Assembly (NCBI GenBank): GCA_032051265.1
Contig: DAMBYU010000005.1
Coordinates: forward strand, 186,001 to 250,000
DNA from: Dryocola sp032051265
GTDB taxonomy: Bacteria; Pseudomonadota; Gammaproteobacteria; Enterobacterales; Enterobacteriaceae
Reading direction: 5' to 3'
Length of the DNA stretch: 64,000 nt
The translations under genes were made by a program, and so were the position numbers. The stretch's first letter is position 1, and each line of letters begins with the position of its first letter. Of the stretch, positions 25,438 to 34,653 are shown piece after piece. The notes under the pieces were generated by a model. It had not been told where the DNA came from and searched no databases. It saw nothing but the letters and a program-made list of their open reading frames with translations.

Positions 25438-27278
25438 TTATCGCCACCGCCGGGCACGTGGACCACGGCAAAACAACGCTGTTACAGGCCCTGACAGGCG
25501 TGAATGCGGATCGACTGCCGGAAGAAAAAAAACGCGGCATGACTATCGACCTCGGCTACGCCTACTGGCCGCAGCCTGACGGGCGAGTCATCGGCTTTAT
25601 CGACGTGCCGGGGCATGAAAAATTTCTTACCAATATGCTGGCGGGCGTGGGGGGTATCGATCACGCTTTGCTGGTCGTAGCCTGCGACGACGGCATAATG
25701 ACGCAAACCCGCGAACATCTCGCCATCCTGCAACTGACGGGCAAACCTGCCGTTACCGTCGCGCTGACCAAAGCCGACCGCGTCAGCGACACGCGCATTG
25801 AAGAGGTCCGGAAAGATGTCGAAGCCATGCTCAGCGAAGCAGGCTGGCAGGATGCAAAAATCTACGTGACCGCAGCCTCAGGAGAAAGGGGCATTGCCGA
25901 ACTGCGCGAGCATTTACAGCAAATCCCGGAACGCCCCCATCCTCGTCAGCACCGTTTCCGGCTGGCGATTGACCGTGCTTTCACCGTGAAAGGCGCAGGC
26001 CTGGTGGTCACGGGCACGGCGCTTAGCGGCGAAGTGAAAGTCGGCGATACGTTATGGCTAACAGGAGTCGATAAGCCGATGCGCGTGCGCGGCCTGCATG
26101 CACAAAACCAGCCGACTGACGCCGCGTTTGCCGGGCAGCGTATCGCGCTCAACATCAACGGCGACGCTGAAAAAGCAGATATCAGCCGTGGCGACTGGCT
26201 GCTTACCGAAAAACCGTTGCAGCCCGTTGAACGCCTTATCGTTGAGCTTCAGGTTCACACACCGCTGCAGCAATGGCAGCCGCTGCATATTCACCACGCC
26301 GCAAGCCATGTTACCGGCCGCATTTCACTGCTCGAAGGCGATCTTGCCGAGCTGGTGCTGGATGTGCCCCTGTGGCTGGCGGAAAACGACCGACTTGTGC
26401 TGCGTGACATAGCTGCACGCACCACACTTGCCGGAGCGCGAGCTATTCTTCTGCACGCTCCGCGTCGGGGTAAACGCCAGGCGGCATATCTTGCATGGCT
26501 GCATCAGCTGGAACAGACGCAGGATGACCAGCAAACGCTGGAAGTGTTTTTACAACGTGGCACCGTCTCCTTAAGCGCCTTCGCCTGGGCGCGCCAGCTC
26601 TCCGGCAACGGCCTGGAGGCGCTGCTGGCAAAACCGGGTTACATGCAGGCGGGCGATAACCTGTTAAGCATGAATGTCGCCGCCCGCTGGCAGCAAAAAC
26701 TGCTCGATACGCTTGCCCGTTACCACCAGCAGCATGACGATCAGCCAGGCCCAGGCCGCGAACGCCTCCGGCGCATGGCGCTGCCGGGTGAAAACGAGCC
26801 TCTGGTGCTGGCGTTAATTGAGAAAATGCGTCGTGAAGGCAAGCTTGTCAGCCGTCAGGGCTGGCTGCACCTGCCTGACCATGACCCCGGTTTTTCAGCG
26901 GAGCAGCAGGCGATATGGGAGAAAATCGACGGCCTGTTTGGGGACGAACCCTGGTGGGTGCGCGACCTGGCGGCGGAGATTAAACAGGATGAACAAAAGG
27001 TGCGCCAGCTGCTGCGCTTTGCCGCTCAGCTCGGTCTGGTGACGGCGATCTTAAAAGATCGTTATTACCGCAACGATCGGATTCAGGCGTTTGCCGGCTT
27101 GATCCGCGAACTGGATCAAACTCAGGGCGCCACCAGCGCGGCAGATTTCCGCGACCGTCTCGGTATAGGCCGCAAACTTGCGGTGCAGATCCTTGAATAT
27201 TTCGACCGGACTGGCTTCACGCGCCGTCGCGGCAACGACCATTTATTGCGGGATAAAGCGCTGTTCCAGAACGAGTAG
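25434..27278 (+). CDS. selB: Selenocysteine-specific elongation factor SelB
   Basis: A 614-residue GTPase that delivers Sec-tRNA(Sec) to UGA codons marked by a SECIS hairpin. The G-domain has GHVDHGKTTL, DVPGHEKFLTNM and TKADR. EF-Tu-like beta-barrels follow, then four C-terminal winged helices that bind SECIS RNA (ending DRTGFTRRRGNDHLLRDKALF). Start codon overlaps the selA stop. No sign of decay. Confidence 0.97.
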   Translation: MIIATAGHVDHGKTTLLQALTGVNADRLPEEKKRGMTIDLGYAYWPQPDGRVIGFIDVPGHEKFLTNMLAGVGGIDHALLVVACDDGIMTQTREHLAILQLTGKPAVTVALTKADRVSDTRIEEVRKDVEAMLSEAGWQDAKIYVTAASGERGIAELREHLQQIPERPHPRQHRFRLAIDRAFTVKGAGLVVTGTALSGEVKVGDTLWLTGVDKPMRVRGLHAQNQPTDAAFAGQRIALNINGDAEKADISRGDWLLTEKPLQPVERLIVELQVHTPLQQWQPLHIHHAASHVTGRISLLEGDLAELVLDVPLWLAENDRLVLRDIAARTTLAGARAILLHAPRRGKRQAAYLAWLHQLEQTQDDQQTLEVFLQRGTVSLSAFAWARQLSGNGLEALLAKPGYMQAGDNLLSMNVAARWQQKLLDTLARYHQQHDDQPGPGRERLRRMALPGENEPLVLALIEKMRREGKLVSRQGWLHLPDHDPGFSAEQQAIWEKIDGLFGDEPWWVRDLAAEIKQDEQKVRQLLRFAAQLGLVTAILKDRYYRNDRIQAFAGLIRELDQTQGATSAADFRDRLGIGRKLAVQILEYFDRTGFTRRRGNDHLLRDKALFQNE

Positions 27279-27283
27279 CCTCT

Positions 27284-27321
27284 CTCCTCACCCTCTCCTG
27301 AAGGAACTGGGTGAGGAGAAA
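27284..27321. terminator. Inverted repeat between selB and the ROK gene
   Basis: CTCCTCACCC and GGGTGAGGAG flank CTCTCCTGAAGGAACT and are followed by AAAAT. It separates two convergent genes and could end both transcripts. It resembles the CTCACCC-type dispersed element at 20891-20967. Confidence 0.55.
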
Positions 27322-27322
27322 A

Positions 27323-28192
27323 TCACCGTTGCTTAGCCAACCAGACCGCCCCCAGCATCCCGGCTTTATTACCGAGCTTGCAGGGGCGAATCGGCACTTT
27401 CAGCACGTCCCAGAACTTAAATCCTTCGAGATGGCGTTCCAGCATCGGGTAGAGCATTGGCTGCGTGCTGACGCCGCCGCCGAGCAAAATCGCCTGCGGG
27501 TCGAACAGCGACACCACGCTATAAATTCCGCGCGCCAGGTATTTAACCCAGTTATCGATCACGCCCTGAATATGTAAATCCGTCTCGGCGCGGGCAAAAA
27601 TATCCTGGCCGTGGATCTTCTCGTCTGCCGGGATATTCATCTCCCTGCGGCAGGCATCCATCAGCCCTTTGGCTGAGGCCAGCTGATGCATATCTTCGCC
27701 GTATTGTCCCACAGGCAGCACGCCGAACTCCCCGGCCCGGAAGTGCGAGCCACGCATTAGTTCGCGATTAACGATAATGCCGCCGCCGATGCCCGTACCA
27801 ATGGTTACACACACCAGCGAATCATAATCGTGGCCCGCGCCCAGCCACATCTCGCCCAGCGCGGCACAGTTCGCATCGTTTTCGACGGTGATCGGCAAAT
27901 CGGTGAGTTCGCCAAACATTTCCAGCAGGTTGCAGCCGTCCAGAAACGACAGCGATCCCGCTTTAGGCACCTGCCCGGTATGCGGATTGATATATCCCGG
28001 GAAACTAATGGCAATACCGGCGATTTCATTATGTTGCCGGTAGCCCGCCACCACGCTTTGCCAGGCGCTAAGAAAAAGCTGGCGATCGTAGTGGGTATCA
28101 TATTCTTCAGCTATCAGCACCTCCCCCTCTTCGGTGAAAAGACCATGTTTTACATGGGTACCGCCTACATCAAAACTAATAAACAGGCGCAT
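27323..28192 (-). CDS. ROK-family sugar kinase
   Basis: A 289-residue ROK (repressor, ORF, kinase) protein with no DNA-binding domain, so a kinase. The phosphate-binding motif is ISFDVGGTHVKHGLF. The ENDANCAALGEMWLGAG segment contains the catalytic Asp, and IGTGIGGGIIVN binds ATP. The Cys-rich zinc motif found in most ROK glucokinases after the GEFG segment is absent here (GEFGVLPVGQYGEDMHQLAS). The chosen ATG at 28192 has AAGGA 6 nt upstream. It lies between selB and aldB, a place without this gene in E. coli. Substrate cannot be read; glucose, fructose, a beta-glucoside or an amino sugar are all possible. Confidence 0.85.
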   Translation of the reverse strand: MRLFISFDVGGTHVKHGLFTEEGEVLIAEEYDTHYDRQLFLSAWQSVVAGYRQHNEIAGIAISFPGYINPHTGQVPKAGSLSFLDGCNLLEMFGELTDLPITVENDANCAALGEMWLGAGHDYDSLVCVTIGTGIGGGIIVNRELMRGSHFRAGEFGVLPVGQYGEDMHQLASAKGLMDACRREMNIPADEKIHGQDIFARAETDLHIQGVIDNWVKYLARGIYSVVSLFDPQAILLGGGVSTQPMLYPMLERHLEGFKFWDVLKVPIRPCKLGNKAGMLGAVWLAKQR

Positions 28193-28380
28193 GAGCAATC
28201 CTTGTGCGAAACGGGAAAAAGGTAATCTTTTAGTATGAATCAAATCAGTTAACCTGCTGGCTGAATACTCCGAATCAAAAAATTTAATCCGTGAGCGCCG
28301 TCGTAAACCTTAGCGAACGCTGGCGAAAAAATCGCCGCCGGGGTTTACCCTTGATAAGCAACCGCGACAAGGAGAACACC

Positions 28381-29919
28381 ATGACAACTAATCCTCCCGA
28401 TACCCGCATTATTCCCGGCGAGTATGGCTTCCCGCTGAAACTGAAACCACGTTACGACAACTATATTGGCGGCCAGTGGGTAGCGCCAGTAGACGGCAAA
28501 TACTATGCAAACCTTACCCCGATCACCGGCCAGCCTTTGTGTGAAATCGCCAGCTCCGGCAAAGGTGATATCGACCTGGCGCTGGACGCGGCCCACGAGG
28601 CGAAAGCGGGCTGGGGCGGTATGTCCGTGCAGGACAGAGCGAATATCCTGTTAAAAATTGCCGATCGCATGGAGCAGAACATTGACCTGCTCGCCGCCGC
28701 CGAAACCTGGGATAACGGCAAGCCTATCCGTGAAACCAGCGGCGCCGACGTCCCGCTGGCCATCGACCATTTCCGCTATTTTGCTTCCTGTATACGCGCG
28801 CAGGAGGGCGGTATCAGCGAGGTTGACGGCGAAACCGTGGCGTACCATTTCCACGAACCGCTGGGCGTCGTCGCGCAGATCATTCCCTGGAACTTCCCGC
28901 TGCTGATGGCGAGCTGGAAAATGGCCCCGGCGCTGGCCGCGGGTAACTGTATCGTGCTTAAACCGGCGCGTCTGACGCCGCTATCCGTATTGCTGCTGAT
29001 GGAGCTGGTCGGCGACCTGCTGCCGCCGGGCGTGATCAACGTGGTCAACGGCGCAGGCGGTGAAATCGGCGAATATCTGGCCACCTCAAAGCGTATTGCC
29101 AAAGTTGCCTTCACCGGCTCCACCGAAGTGGGCCAGCAAATCATGCAGTATGCGACCCAGAATATTATTCCGGTCACGCTTGAGCTGGGCGGTAAATCCC
29201 CGAACATCTTCTTTGCCGACGTGATGGATGAAGAGGACGCGTTCTTTGATAAGGCGCTGGAAGGCTTTGCGCTGTTCGCCTTCAACCAGGGCGAAGTCTG
29301 CACCTGCCCGAGCCGTGCGCTGGTACAGGAATCCATCTATGAACGCTTTATGGAACGAGCCATCCGCCGCGTGGAATCCATCCGCAGCGGCAACCCGCTC
29401 GACGCCAGCACGCAAATGGGCGCCCAGGTTTCCCAGGGCCAGATGGAAACTATCCTCAACTATATCGATATCGGTAAAAAAGAAGGGGCAGAAGTGCTGA
29501 CCGGCGGGCGCCGCAAGGCGCTTGAAGGCGATCTGAAAGCTGGCTATTACCTGGAGCCCACCATCCTGTTTGGTAAAAACAACATGCGCGTTTTCCAGGA
29601 GGAGATTTTTGGCCCGGTGCTGGCCGTTACCACCTTTAAAACCATGGAAGAAGCGCTGGAGCTGGCAAACGACACGGAATACGGCCTGGGCGCGGGCGTC
29701 TGGAGCCGCAACGGTAGCCTTGCCTATAAAATGGGCCGCGGCATTCAGGCGGGACGAGTCTGGACCAACTGCTATCACGCCTATCCGGCCCACGCCGCGT
29801 TTGGCGGTTATAAACAGTCCGGCATCGGACGCGAAACACACAAGATGATGCTGGAGCACTATCAGCAGACCAAATGCCTGCTGGTGAGCTATTCCGATAA
29901 GCCGTTAGGGCTGTTCTAA
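28381..29919 (+). CDS. aldB: Aldehyde dehydrogenase AldB
   Basis: NADP-dependent aldehyde dehydrogenase oxidising acetaldehyde and related aldehydes. At 512 residues it is nearly identical to E. coli AldB. Rossmann segment IIPWNFPLLMASWKMAPAL, cofactor motif FTGSTEVGQQ, catalytic Glu in LELGGKSPNI and catalytic Cys in NQGEVCTCPSRALV are visible. The frame extends to 28291, but the ATG at 28381 follows AAGGAGAACACC and matches the family start. It could act on acetaldehyde made from ethanolamine or ethanol. In E. coli it is a CRP/Fis/RpoS-controlled stationary-phase gene. Confidence 0.96.
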   Translation: MTTNPPDTRIIPGEYGFPLKLKPRYDNYIGGQWVAPVDGKYYANLTPITGQPLCEIASSGKGDIDLALDAAHEAKAGWGGMSVQDRANILLKIADRMEQNIDLLAAAETWDNGKPIRETSGADVPLAIDHFRYFASCIRAQEGGISEVDGETVAYHFHEPLGVVAQIIPWNFPLLMASWKMAPALAAGNCIVLKPARLTPLSVLLLMELVGDLLPPGVINVVNGAGGEIGEYLATSKRIAKVAFTGSTEVGQQIMQYATQNIIPVTLELGGKSPNIFFADVMDEEDAFFDKALEGFALFAFNQGEVCTCPSRALVQESIYERFMERAIRRVESIRSGNPLDASTQMGAQVSQGQMETILNYIDIGKKEGAEVLTGGRRKALEGDLKAGYYLEPTILFGKNNMRVFQEEIFGPVLAVTTFKTMEEALELANDTEYGLGAGVWSRNGSLAYKMGRGIQAGRVWTNCYHAYPAHAAFGGYKQSGIGRETHKMMLEHYQQTKCLLVSYSDKPLGLF

Positions 29920-29924
29920 AATAA

Positions 29925-29954
29925 ATCCCATTCAGGCCACCGCCTGAATGGGAT
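29925..29954. terminator. Terminator hairpin after aldB
   Basis: ATCCCATTCAGG and CCTGAATGGGAT form a perfect 12-bp stem with a CCACCG loop directly after the aldB stop. No long T-run follows on the plus strand. Confidence 0.75.
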
Positions 29955-30007
29955 CCCACTGCGGCAGAAAAAGGTGAATCTACAGACCAACCCCCATCTG
30001 CCGCACT

Positions 30008-31975
30008 TTACTCCTCATCCACCCAGATACGCATTTCCCCTTCCCCACGGTTGGCCCAGCTAAACCACGGGATAAAGGTTAGTTTCTTCGGTGCAGCGGC
30101 AACCGGCGATTGATCATAGTGATAAAGCGCCTGCTGCTCAGCCTGCCGGCTTTCCATGCAGACCCCGTCGGCCTGAATCAAAATCTTATGCGCAAAGATC
30201 CCTTTGCCCTGAAGCAGGGTGAATGCGCTCTCTTTCGGCAGCTTCAGGTTGTGCAGTTCCGCGCCGTTATCCGCCTCCTCAAGACAGTAAACCAGCGGCC
30301 CACGCTGCACGGCAACTTTACCAGCGATATGACGCAAAAGCGGATTGCCATAGACCCGACGCACCGGCATCGGAAGCGTTAGCGCAATACGGTCGCCCTC
30401 CTGCCAGTTGCGCTTCAGATGCAAATATCCTTTGCGCGTTTCCCCTTCGCAAACCTCGCCGTTGAGCGTGGCATGGGGATTATCACACCAGTCAGGCAGG
30501 CGCAGCGCGATGGTATGCTGTAGTGGCTCAGGCGAAGTTATGGTGATAACCACCTGCTCATGCCATGGATAGTCGCCGCTGATTTTCAGGCGCAGCACCT
30601 TCTCACCTACCGGCACGTCCATTTCGTTACCGACATACAAATGCACATAGAGCGCATCCGGCTGCGGGGTATAGATATAGTGACCGAGTGACGTCAGCAC
30701 GCGCGCAATATTTGGTGGACAGCAGGCGCAGCCAAACCAGCGCTGGCGTACCGGCTTGACGTGATCGTAGATATGATTGAATGAAAGCGTCTTAGGGTGC
30801 ACCTCCAGCGGGTTCACATAGAAGAAATGTTTCCCATCCAGCGCCATACCACCCAGCACCGTGTTGTACAGCGCGCGCTCCATTACGTCGGCAAAGCGGC
30901 TGTCCGCCTCCATTTGCAGCATACGGCGGGCAAACATCATCAGCCCGATGGATGCACAGCTTTCCGCATACACCGTGTCGTTCGGCAAATCATAGTCTGA
31001 GCTGAACGCCTCACCGCTGCTCTGTGAACCAATCCCGCCGGTGATATACATCTGGCGCTGCACCATATTGTCCCACAGGCGCAGACAAGTCTGACGTTTT
31101 TCCTCGTCTTTATGCAGCCGCGCCAGGTGCGCGACGCCCGCCATCAGATAAACAAAGCGCACCGCGTGTCCGATAGCCGTTTGCTGTAGCGCCAGCGGCT
31201 CGTGTGCCTGACTGTAAGCTTTGTCTTTTACCATCCACGCCGGACCGTAAATATTCCAGTGCGAGGTACGCCCACGTTTTTCATATTCGATATCGTAGAA
31301 ATGCGGCTTAGCGCCACGTTCGTCGACAAAATAATTCACCAGATTCAGGTAGCGCGGATTGTCTGTCACTTCATACAGACGCATCAGCGCCAGTTCGATT
31401 TCCGGGTGGCCGGGATAGCCATGCAACTGATTTTCACCGGGGCCGAACACGCTGTCGATATGATCCGCAAAGCGGCATACCACATCCAGCAGGCGGCGTT
31501 TTCCGGTGGCCTGGAAAAACGCCACCCCCGCCTCAATCATATGCCCGGCACAGTAAAGCTCATGGCATTCTGCAAGGTTCGTCCAGCGCTGCTCCGGCGC
31601 TTTAACGGTGAAATAAGTATTGAGGTAGCCATCTTCACACTGCGCAGCTTCGATGAGTTCAATCACTTCATCGGCGGTTTTCTCAAGTTCCATGTCTGGC
31701 TTCTGACACAGCGACCAGGCGACCGCTTCCAGCCATTTCGCCACGTCGCTGTCCTGGAACACCATGCCGTAAAACTCGCCATCTTTGCGACCAGCCGCAA
31801 TTTCGAAGTTTTCGATGGCGTGGCTTGGATCGGCCTCTTCGATGCGATCGTTAAGCGCATCCCACTGATAGGGGATCACCACGTCGCGCACCAGGCGCTG
31901 GTACTCTCCCAAAAAAGCATCGGTCACTTTCAGTTTGTGCAGATCAACTTCCTGTAAAACATCTGGCTGATTCAT
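30008..31975 (-). CDS. GH127 beta-L-arabinofuranosidase
   Basis: A 655-residue glycoside hydrolase family 127 enzyme without a signal peptide, so cytoplasmic. The residues known from Bifidobacterium HypBA1 are present: acid/base Glu322 in GSQSSGEAF, zinc-site Cys340 in YAESCASIG, and the CACCPPN motif with Cys418 (nucleophile position) and Cys419. The (alpha/alpha)6 barrel segments AECHELYCAGHMIEAG and HGYPGHPEIELALMRLY also match. It should cleave terminal beta-1,2-linked L-arabinofuranose, as found on plant hydroxyproline-rich glycoproteins. It starts 9 bp after the GPH transporter gene, forming a two-gene operon divergent from an AraC regulator. Confidence 0.93.
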   Translation of the reverse strand: MNQPDVLQEVDLHKLKVTDAFLGEYQRLVRDVVIPYQWDALNDRIEEADPSHAIENFEIAAGRKDGEFYGMVFQDSDVAKWLEAVAWSLCQKPDMELEKTADEVIELIEAAQCEDGYLNTYFTVKAPEQRWTNLAECHELYCAGHMIEAGVAFFQATGKRRLLDVVCRFADHIDSVFGPGENQLHGYPGHPEIELALMRLYEVTDNPRYLNLVNYFVDERGAKPHFYDIEYEKRGRTSHWNIYGPAWMVKDKAYSQAHEPLALQQTAIGHAVRFVYLMAGVAHLARLHKDEEKRQTCLRLWDNMVQRQMYITGGIGSQSSGEAFSSDYDLPNDTVYAESCASIGLMMFARRMLQMEADSRFADVMERALYNTVLGGMALDGKHFFYVNPLEVHPKTLSFNHIYDHVKPVRQRWFGCACCPPNIARVLTSLGHYIYTPQPDALYVHLYVGNEMDVPVGEKVLRLKISGDYPWHEQVVITITSPEPLQHTIALRLPDWCDNPHATLNGEVCEGETRKGYLHLKRNWQEGDRIALTLPMPVRRVYGNPLLRHIAGKVAVQRGPLVYCLEEADNGAELHNLKLPKESAFTLLQGKGIFAHKILIQADGVCMESRQAEQQALYHYDQSPVAAAPKKLTFIPWFSWANRGEGEMRIWVDEE

Positions 31976-31984
31976 TTCAACTCC

Positions 31985-33388
31985 TCAGGCGTTCTGGACG
32001 TGGCGCTGGTGCAAGTCGGTGGCAATGCGCGCCATCATCGGGTTATTCAGGCGGCACCGACGGATAGCCAGAGCCAGTAGCAGGTGGAAAGCGGCAGGTA
32101 ACAGGGTTTCCAGCGCGGTGATGCCGGAAAGCGACGCCGGGGTCTGGTTCTCAAGGCCTGGCTGGTAGGCCACAAAGATGAATACCAGGCTTAAAATACC
32201 CGCACTGGCAGCCCAGGCGAGTTTGATAAAGAACAGGTTAAACGCGAAGTTCATGCCCGACGAGCGCACCCCGGTTTTCCATTCGCCGTAGTCGTCGGCA
32301 AAGGCCATGATAGAGAAGTGCAGCGGCAGCGTGAAACCCAGGATAATGCCGTTGCCAAGGATTACCGCCAGCCACAGCGTCTGATAAGCAGGCCCGGCAG
32401 GCAGCATCCACATCCCCAGGGCGATCGCCGCCAGTACCAGGTTGGTGTAATAGTAAAGCTTGACCGTATCAAAGCGGCGGGATAGCGGATTAACAATCAC
32501 CGCCCCCAGGATGGCGGCGAACGTCACCATGGTGAAAAACAGCGAGGCGAACGCAGCGCTTCCCTGCAATACGTAGGTGATGAAATACATATATCCGCCG
32601 CCACGCAGGTTGAATACGTTAATTAGCAGGAAGGACATCACCAGACTTAGCAGCAGTTGATCGTTTTTACGCAGCCCCGCCAGGTGTTCACGCAGGGTAA
32701 ATTTTCCCATCAGCGCCAGCGGCACCCGCTCACGAACCCAGAAGAAACAGCACAAAAACATCACTACAGCGACAGCGCACAGGATCCCCACGCCCGTCTG
32801 ATAACCTTTTGCCGCGTTACCCTGGCCGATAATCTCAACCAGCCACGGCAGGCCAACGGAAACCAAAAACCCTGCCACACCGCACAGCACAAAACGCCAG
32901 GACTGGCAGGAAATGACTTCATCGTGGCGGGTGGTCATGGTGTTAATAAGCGCGCAGTAAGGCACATTGATGGCGGTGTAACCTACGGAAAGTAAAAGAT
33001 AGGTCCCGAATGCCCAGAGAATTTTCATATTGGCGCTGAGATCGGGCACGGTGAAGGTTAATACGCCGATAATGCCGATCGGCACCGCCACCCAGAGCTG
33101 CCAGGGGCGAAAACGCCCATAACGGCTTTGCGTGCGGTCGGCGATAATGCCCATCAACGGATCGGAAATAGCATCAAAAACTCGCAGGGCAATAAATAAT
33201 GTGCCAACAATCGCCGGGGTTAAACCAAAAACATCGGTATAGAAAAAGGTGAGGAAATTCATAATCAGGCAGGTTATTACCGTACCGCCCGCATCACCCA
33301 GTCCGTAACCTATTTTCTCGCGAATCGAAAGCTTGTCGTTTACAGCCGATATTGCAATATCAGTATTATTTATAGGGGTAGAGGTCAT
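31985..33388 (-). CDS. GPH-family glycoside symporter of the GH127 operon
   Basis: A 467-residue inner-membrane cation symporter with about twelve hydrophobic segments. Family signs are REKIGYGLGDAGGTV, ALRVFDAISDPLMGIIADRTQSRYGRFRPW and the late AFADDYGEWKTGVRSSG. It resembles the E. coli yicJ-type transporters often paired with glycosidases. With GH127 9 bp downstream, an L-arabinose-containing oligosaccharide is the likely cargo; this is context only. It is a different gene from the first GPH transporter at 4959, with clearly diverged sequence. Confidence 0.91.
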   Translation of the reverse strand: MTSTPINNTDIAISAVNDKLSIREKIGYGLGDAGGTVITCLIMNFLTFFYTDVFGLTPAIVGTLFIALRVFDAISDPLMGIIADRTQSRYGRFRPWQLWVAVPIGIIGVLTFTVPDLSANMKILWAFGTYLLLSVGYTAINVPYCALINTMTTRHDEVISCQSWRFVLCGVAGFLVSVGLPWLVEIIGQGNAAKGYQTGVGILCAVAVVMFLCCFFWVRERVPLALMGKFTLREHLAGLRKNDQLLLSLVMSFLLINVFNLRGGGYMYFITYVLQGSAAFASLFFTMVTFAAILGAVIVNPLSRRFDTVKLYYYTNLVLAAIALGMWMLPAGPAYQTLWLAVILGNGIILGFTLPLHFSIMAFADDYGEWKTGVRSSGMNFAFNLFFIKLAWAASAGILSLVFIFVAYQPGLENQTPASLSGITALETLLPAAFHLLLALAIRRCRLNNPMMARIATDLHQRHVQNA

Positions 33389-33630
33389 GATTAACGCCTC
33401 GCGTCATCGGGTTAAAAAACCTGGATTTGTTATTTTTGTCTTTTGCAAAGTACCCGACTAATTCTGCACGCTATTTAAGCATCAACAAGGCGATAAAAAA
33501 GTATAAAAAGATGACGATTCCGACCTGATGAGAAAAATGTGAAGAAGATCGATAAAAGAGGCCAAAAATTCCCCTGCGCGATACGCTTTATCTACACTGT
33601 GGAGAGAAAACTGAAAGAGAAGAACAATAA
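33389..33630. promoter_or_regulatory. Divergent control region, GPH/GH127 operon and araC-type gene
   Basis: This 242-bp AT-rich gap must carry both promoters. TGTGAAGAAGATCGAT at about 33538 is a CRP-like half match. I see no clear direct repeats for the AraC-type protein. Confidence 0.45.
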
Positions 33631-34455
33631 GTGCTTGATTTAAATATTTCTTTCCCAATTAGCGTGCAGAACGGCGGGCTGTTTATTTCGCGAGGCCTGG
33701 GGACTCATCCGCAACGACAGCTGGATTCCTGGGAGCTGATTTTTGTGGAAAAAGGGACGCTTACGATCAAAGAAAACAACGCGGTGTTTAACGTTAAGGC
33801 GGGGGAAAGTTTATTGCTTTGGCCACATCGCACACACGTGGGCATCGGCACTTTTCCCCAGGATTTAAAATTCTACTGGCTGCACTTTGAACTGCATCCG
33901 CAAACTAAAAAGGAAAATGGTTTTCCCGTTTCTTTATTATCATTGCCGCAGCATGGAAAAGTCCGCGACCCGCAGTACGTTATTTCTTTATTCCGCCAGT
34001 TTTTAAGCGAGCAGGAAGCGATAAACCGCAGTGCCGCCCTGGAATTAATTCTGCTGCTGATTATGCAGCAGCTTTCCATAGCCGCAGGCGATATTCCTCC
34101 CATGGAAAATAGCGGTGTGGCGCTGGCTTACAAAGCCCAACAGCTGATTCGCACTCAGTATCATTTTGCCATTTCCACCTCCACGCTTGCCGGACAATTG
34201 CATTGCAATGCGGATTATCTGGGTCGTGTTTATCGACGAGCATTCCATCTGACGGTGACGGAAGCGATCCATCGTCAGCGCGTACTGAGCGCGGAAAAAT
34301 TGCTGCTGACGGATTCGTGTTCACTAAGCGAAGTGGCAGAGCGCTGCGGCTTTCAGGATGTAGGCTATTTTCGGCAGATATTTCGTAAGGCGGTGGGTTT
34401 AACGCCCGCCGCCTGGAAGCGCCGATATTGTAAGGAACATATTAATTCGGATTGA
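33631..34455 (+). CDS. AraC-family regulator of the GH127 operon
   Basis: A 274-residue AraC/XylS protein that starts with GTG (no nearby ATG gives a better N-terminus; GAGAAG lies 8 nt upstream). The N-terminal cupin region includes GTHPQRQLDSWELIFVEKGTL and WPHRTHVGIG. The C-terminal helix-turn-helix pair is ISTSTLAGQLHCNADYLGRVYRR and SLSEVAERCGFQDVGYFRQIFRK, then GLTPAAWKRRY. It is divergent from the transporter/GH127 operon and presumably activates it when the glycoside is present. Confidence 0.89.
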   Translation: MLDLNISFPISVQNGGLFISRGLGTHPQRQLDSWELIFVEKGTLTIKENNAVFNVKAGESLLLWPHRTHVGIGTFPQDLKFYWLHFELHPQTKKENGFPVSLLSLPQHGKVRDPQYVISLFRQFLSEQEAINRSAALELILLLIMQQLSIAAGDIPPMENSGVALAYKAQQLIRTQYHFAISTSTLAGQLHCNADYLGRVYRRAFHLTVTEAIHRQRVLSAEKLLLTDSCSLSEVAERCGFQDVGYFRQIFRKAVGLTPAAWKRRYCKEHINSD

Positions 34456-34477
34456 GAAGTTAGCGTAATACAGCGCC

Positions 34478-34618
34478 TTATTTTACCTTCCACTCTTCAG
34501 TTCGCAGCCCGGGAACGCGCGTGAACTCTCGCATATTATTGGTCACCACGATTAAACCAAGCGAACGAGCGTGGCCCGCCTGGCTACGGTTGCTTTTAAA
34601 GACGGTGTTTTTTTCCAT
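34478..34618 (-). pseudogene. Collapsed vapBC toxin-antitoxin locus (VapB start fused to VapC end)
   Basis: A 46-codon frame begins MEKNTVFKSNRSQA, which matches the N-terminus of VapB antitoxins (METTVF-SNRSQAVRLPK), and continues in frame with GHARSLGLIVVTNNMREF and RVPGLRTEEW. The latter is the C-terminal end of VapC PIN-domain toxins (IAGHA-S-GL-VVTNN-REFERIPG-R-EDW). Everything between residue 14 of VapB and the last third of VapC is missing. The ATG has GGAG at a 6-nt spacing and a good promoter stands upstream, so a short chimaeric peptide could still be made. It lacks the PIN active site, so it cannot be a working toxin. Only the retained VTNN segment keeps part of the last PIN motif. 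Confidence 0.9.
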
Positions 34619-34653
34619 CAGGCTCTCCTCAGGCGTTCATTTTTCATACAATA

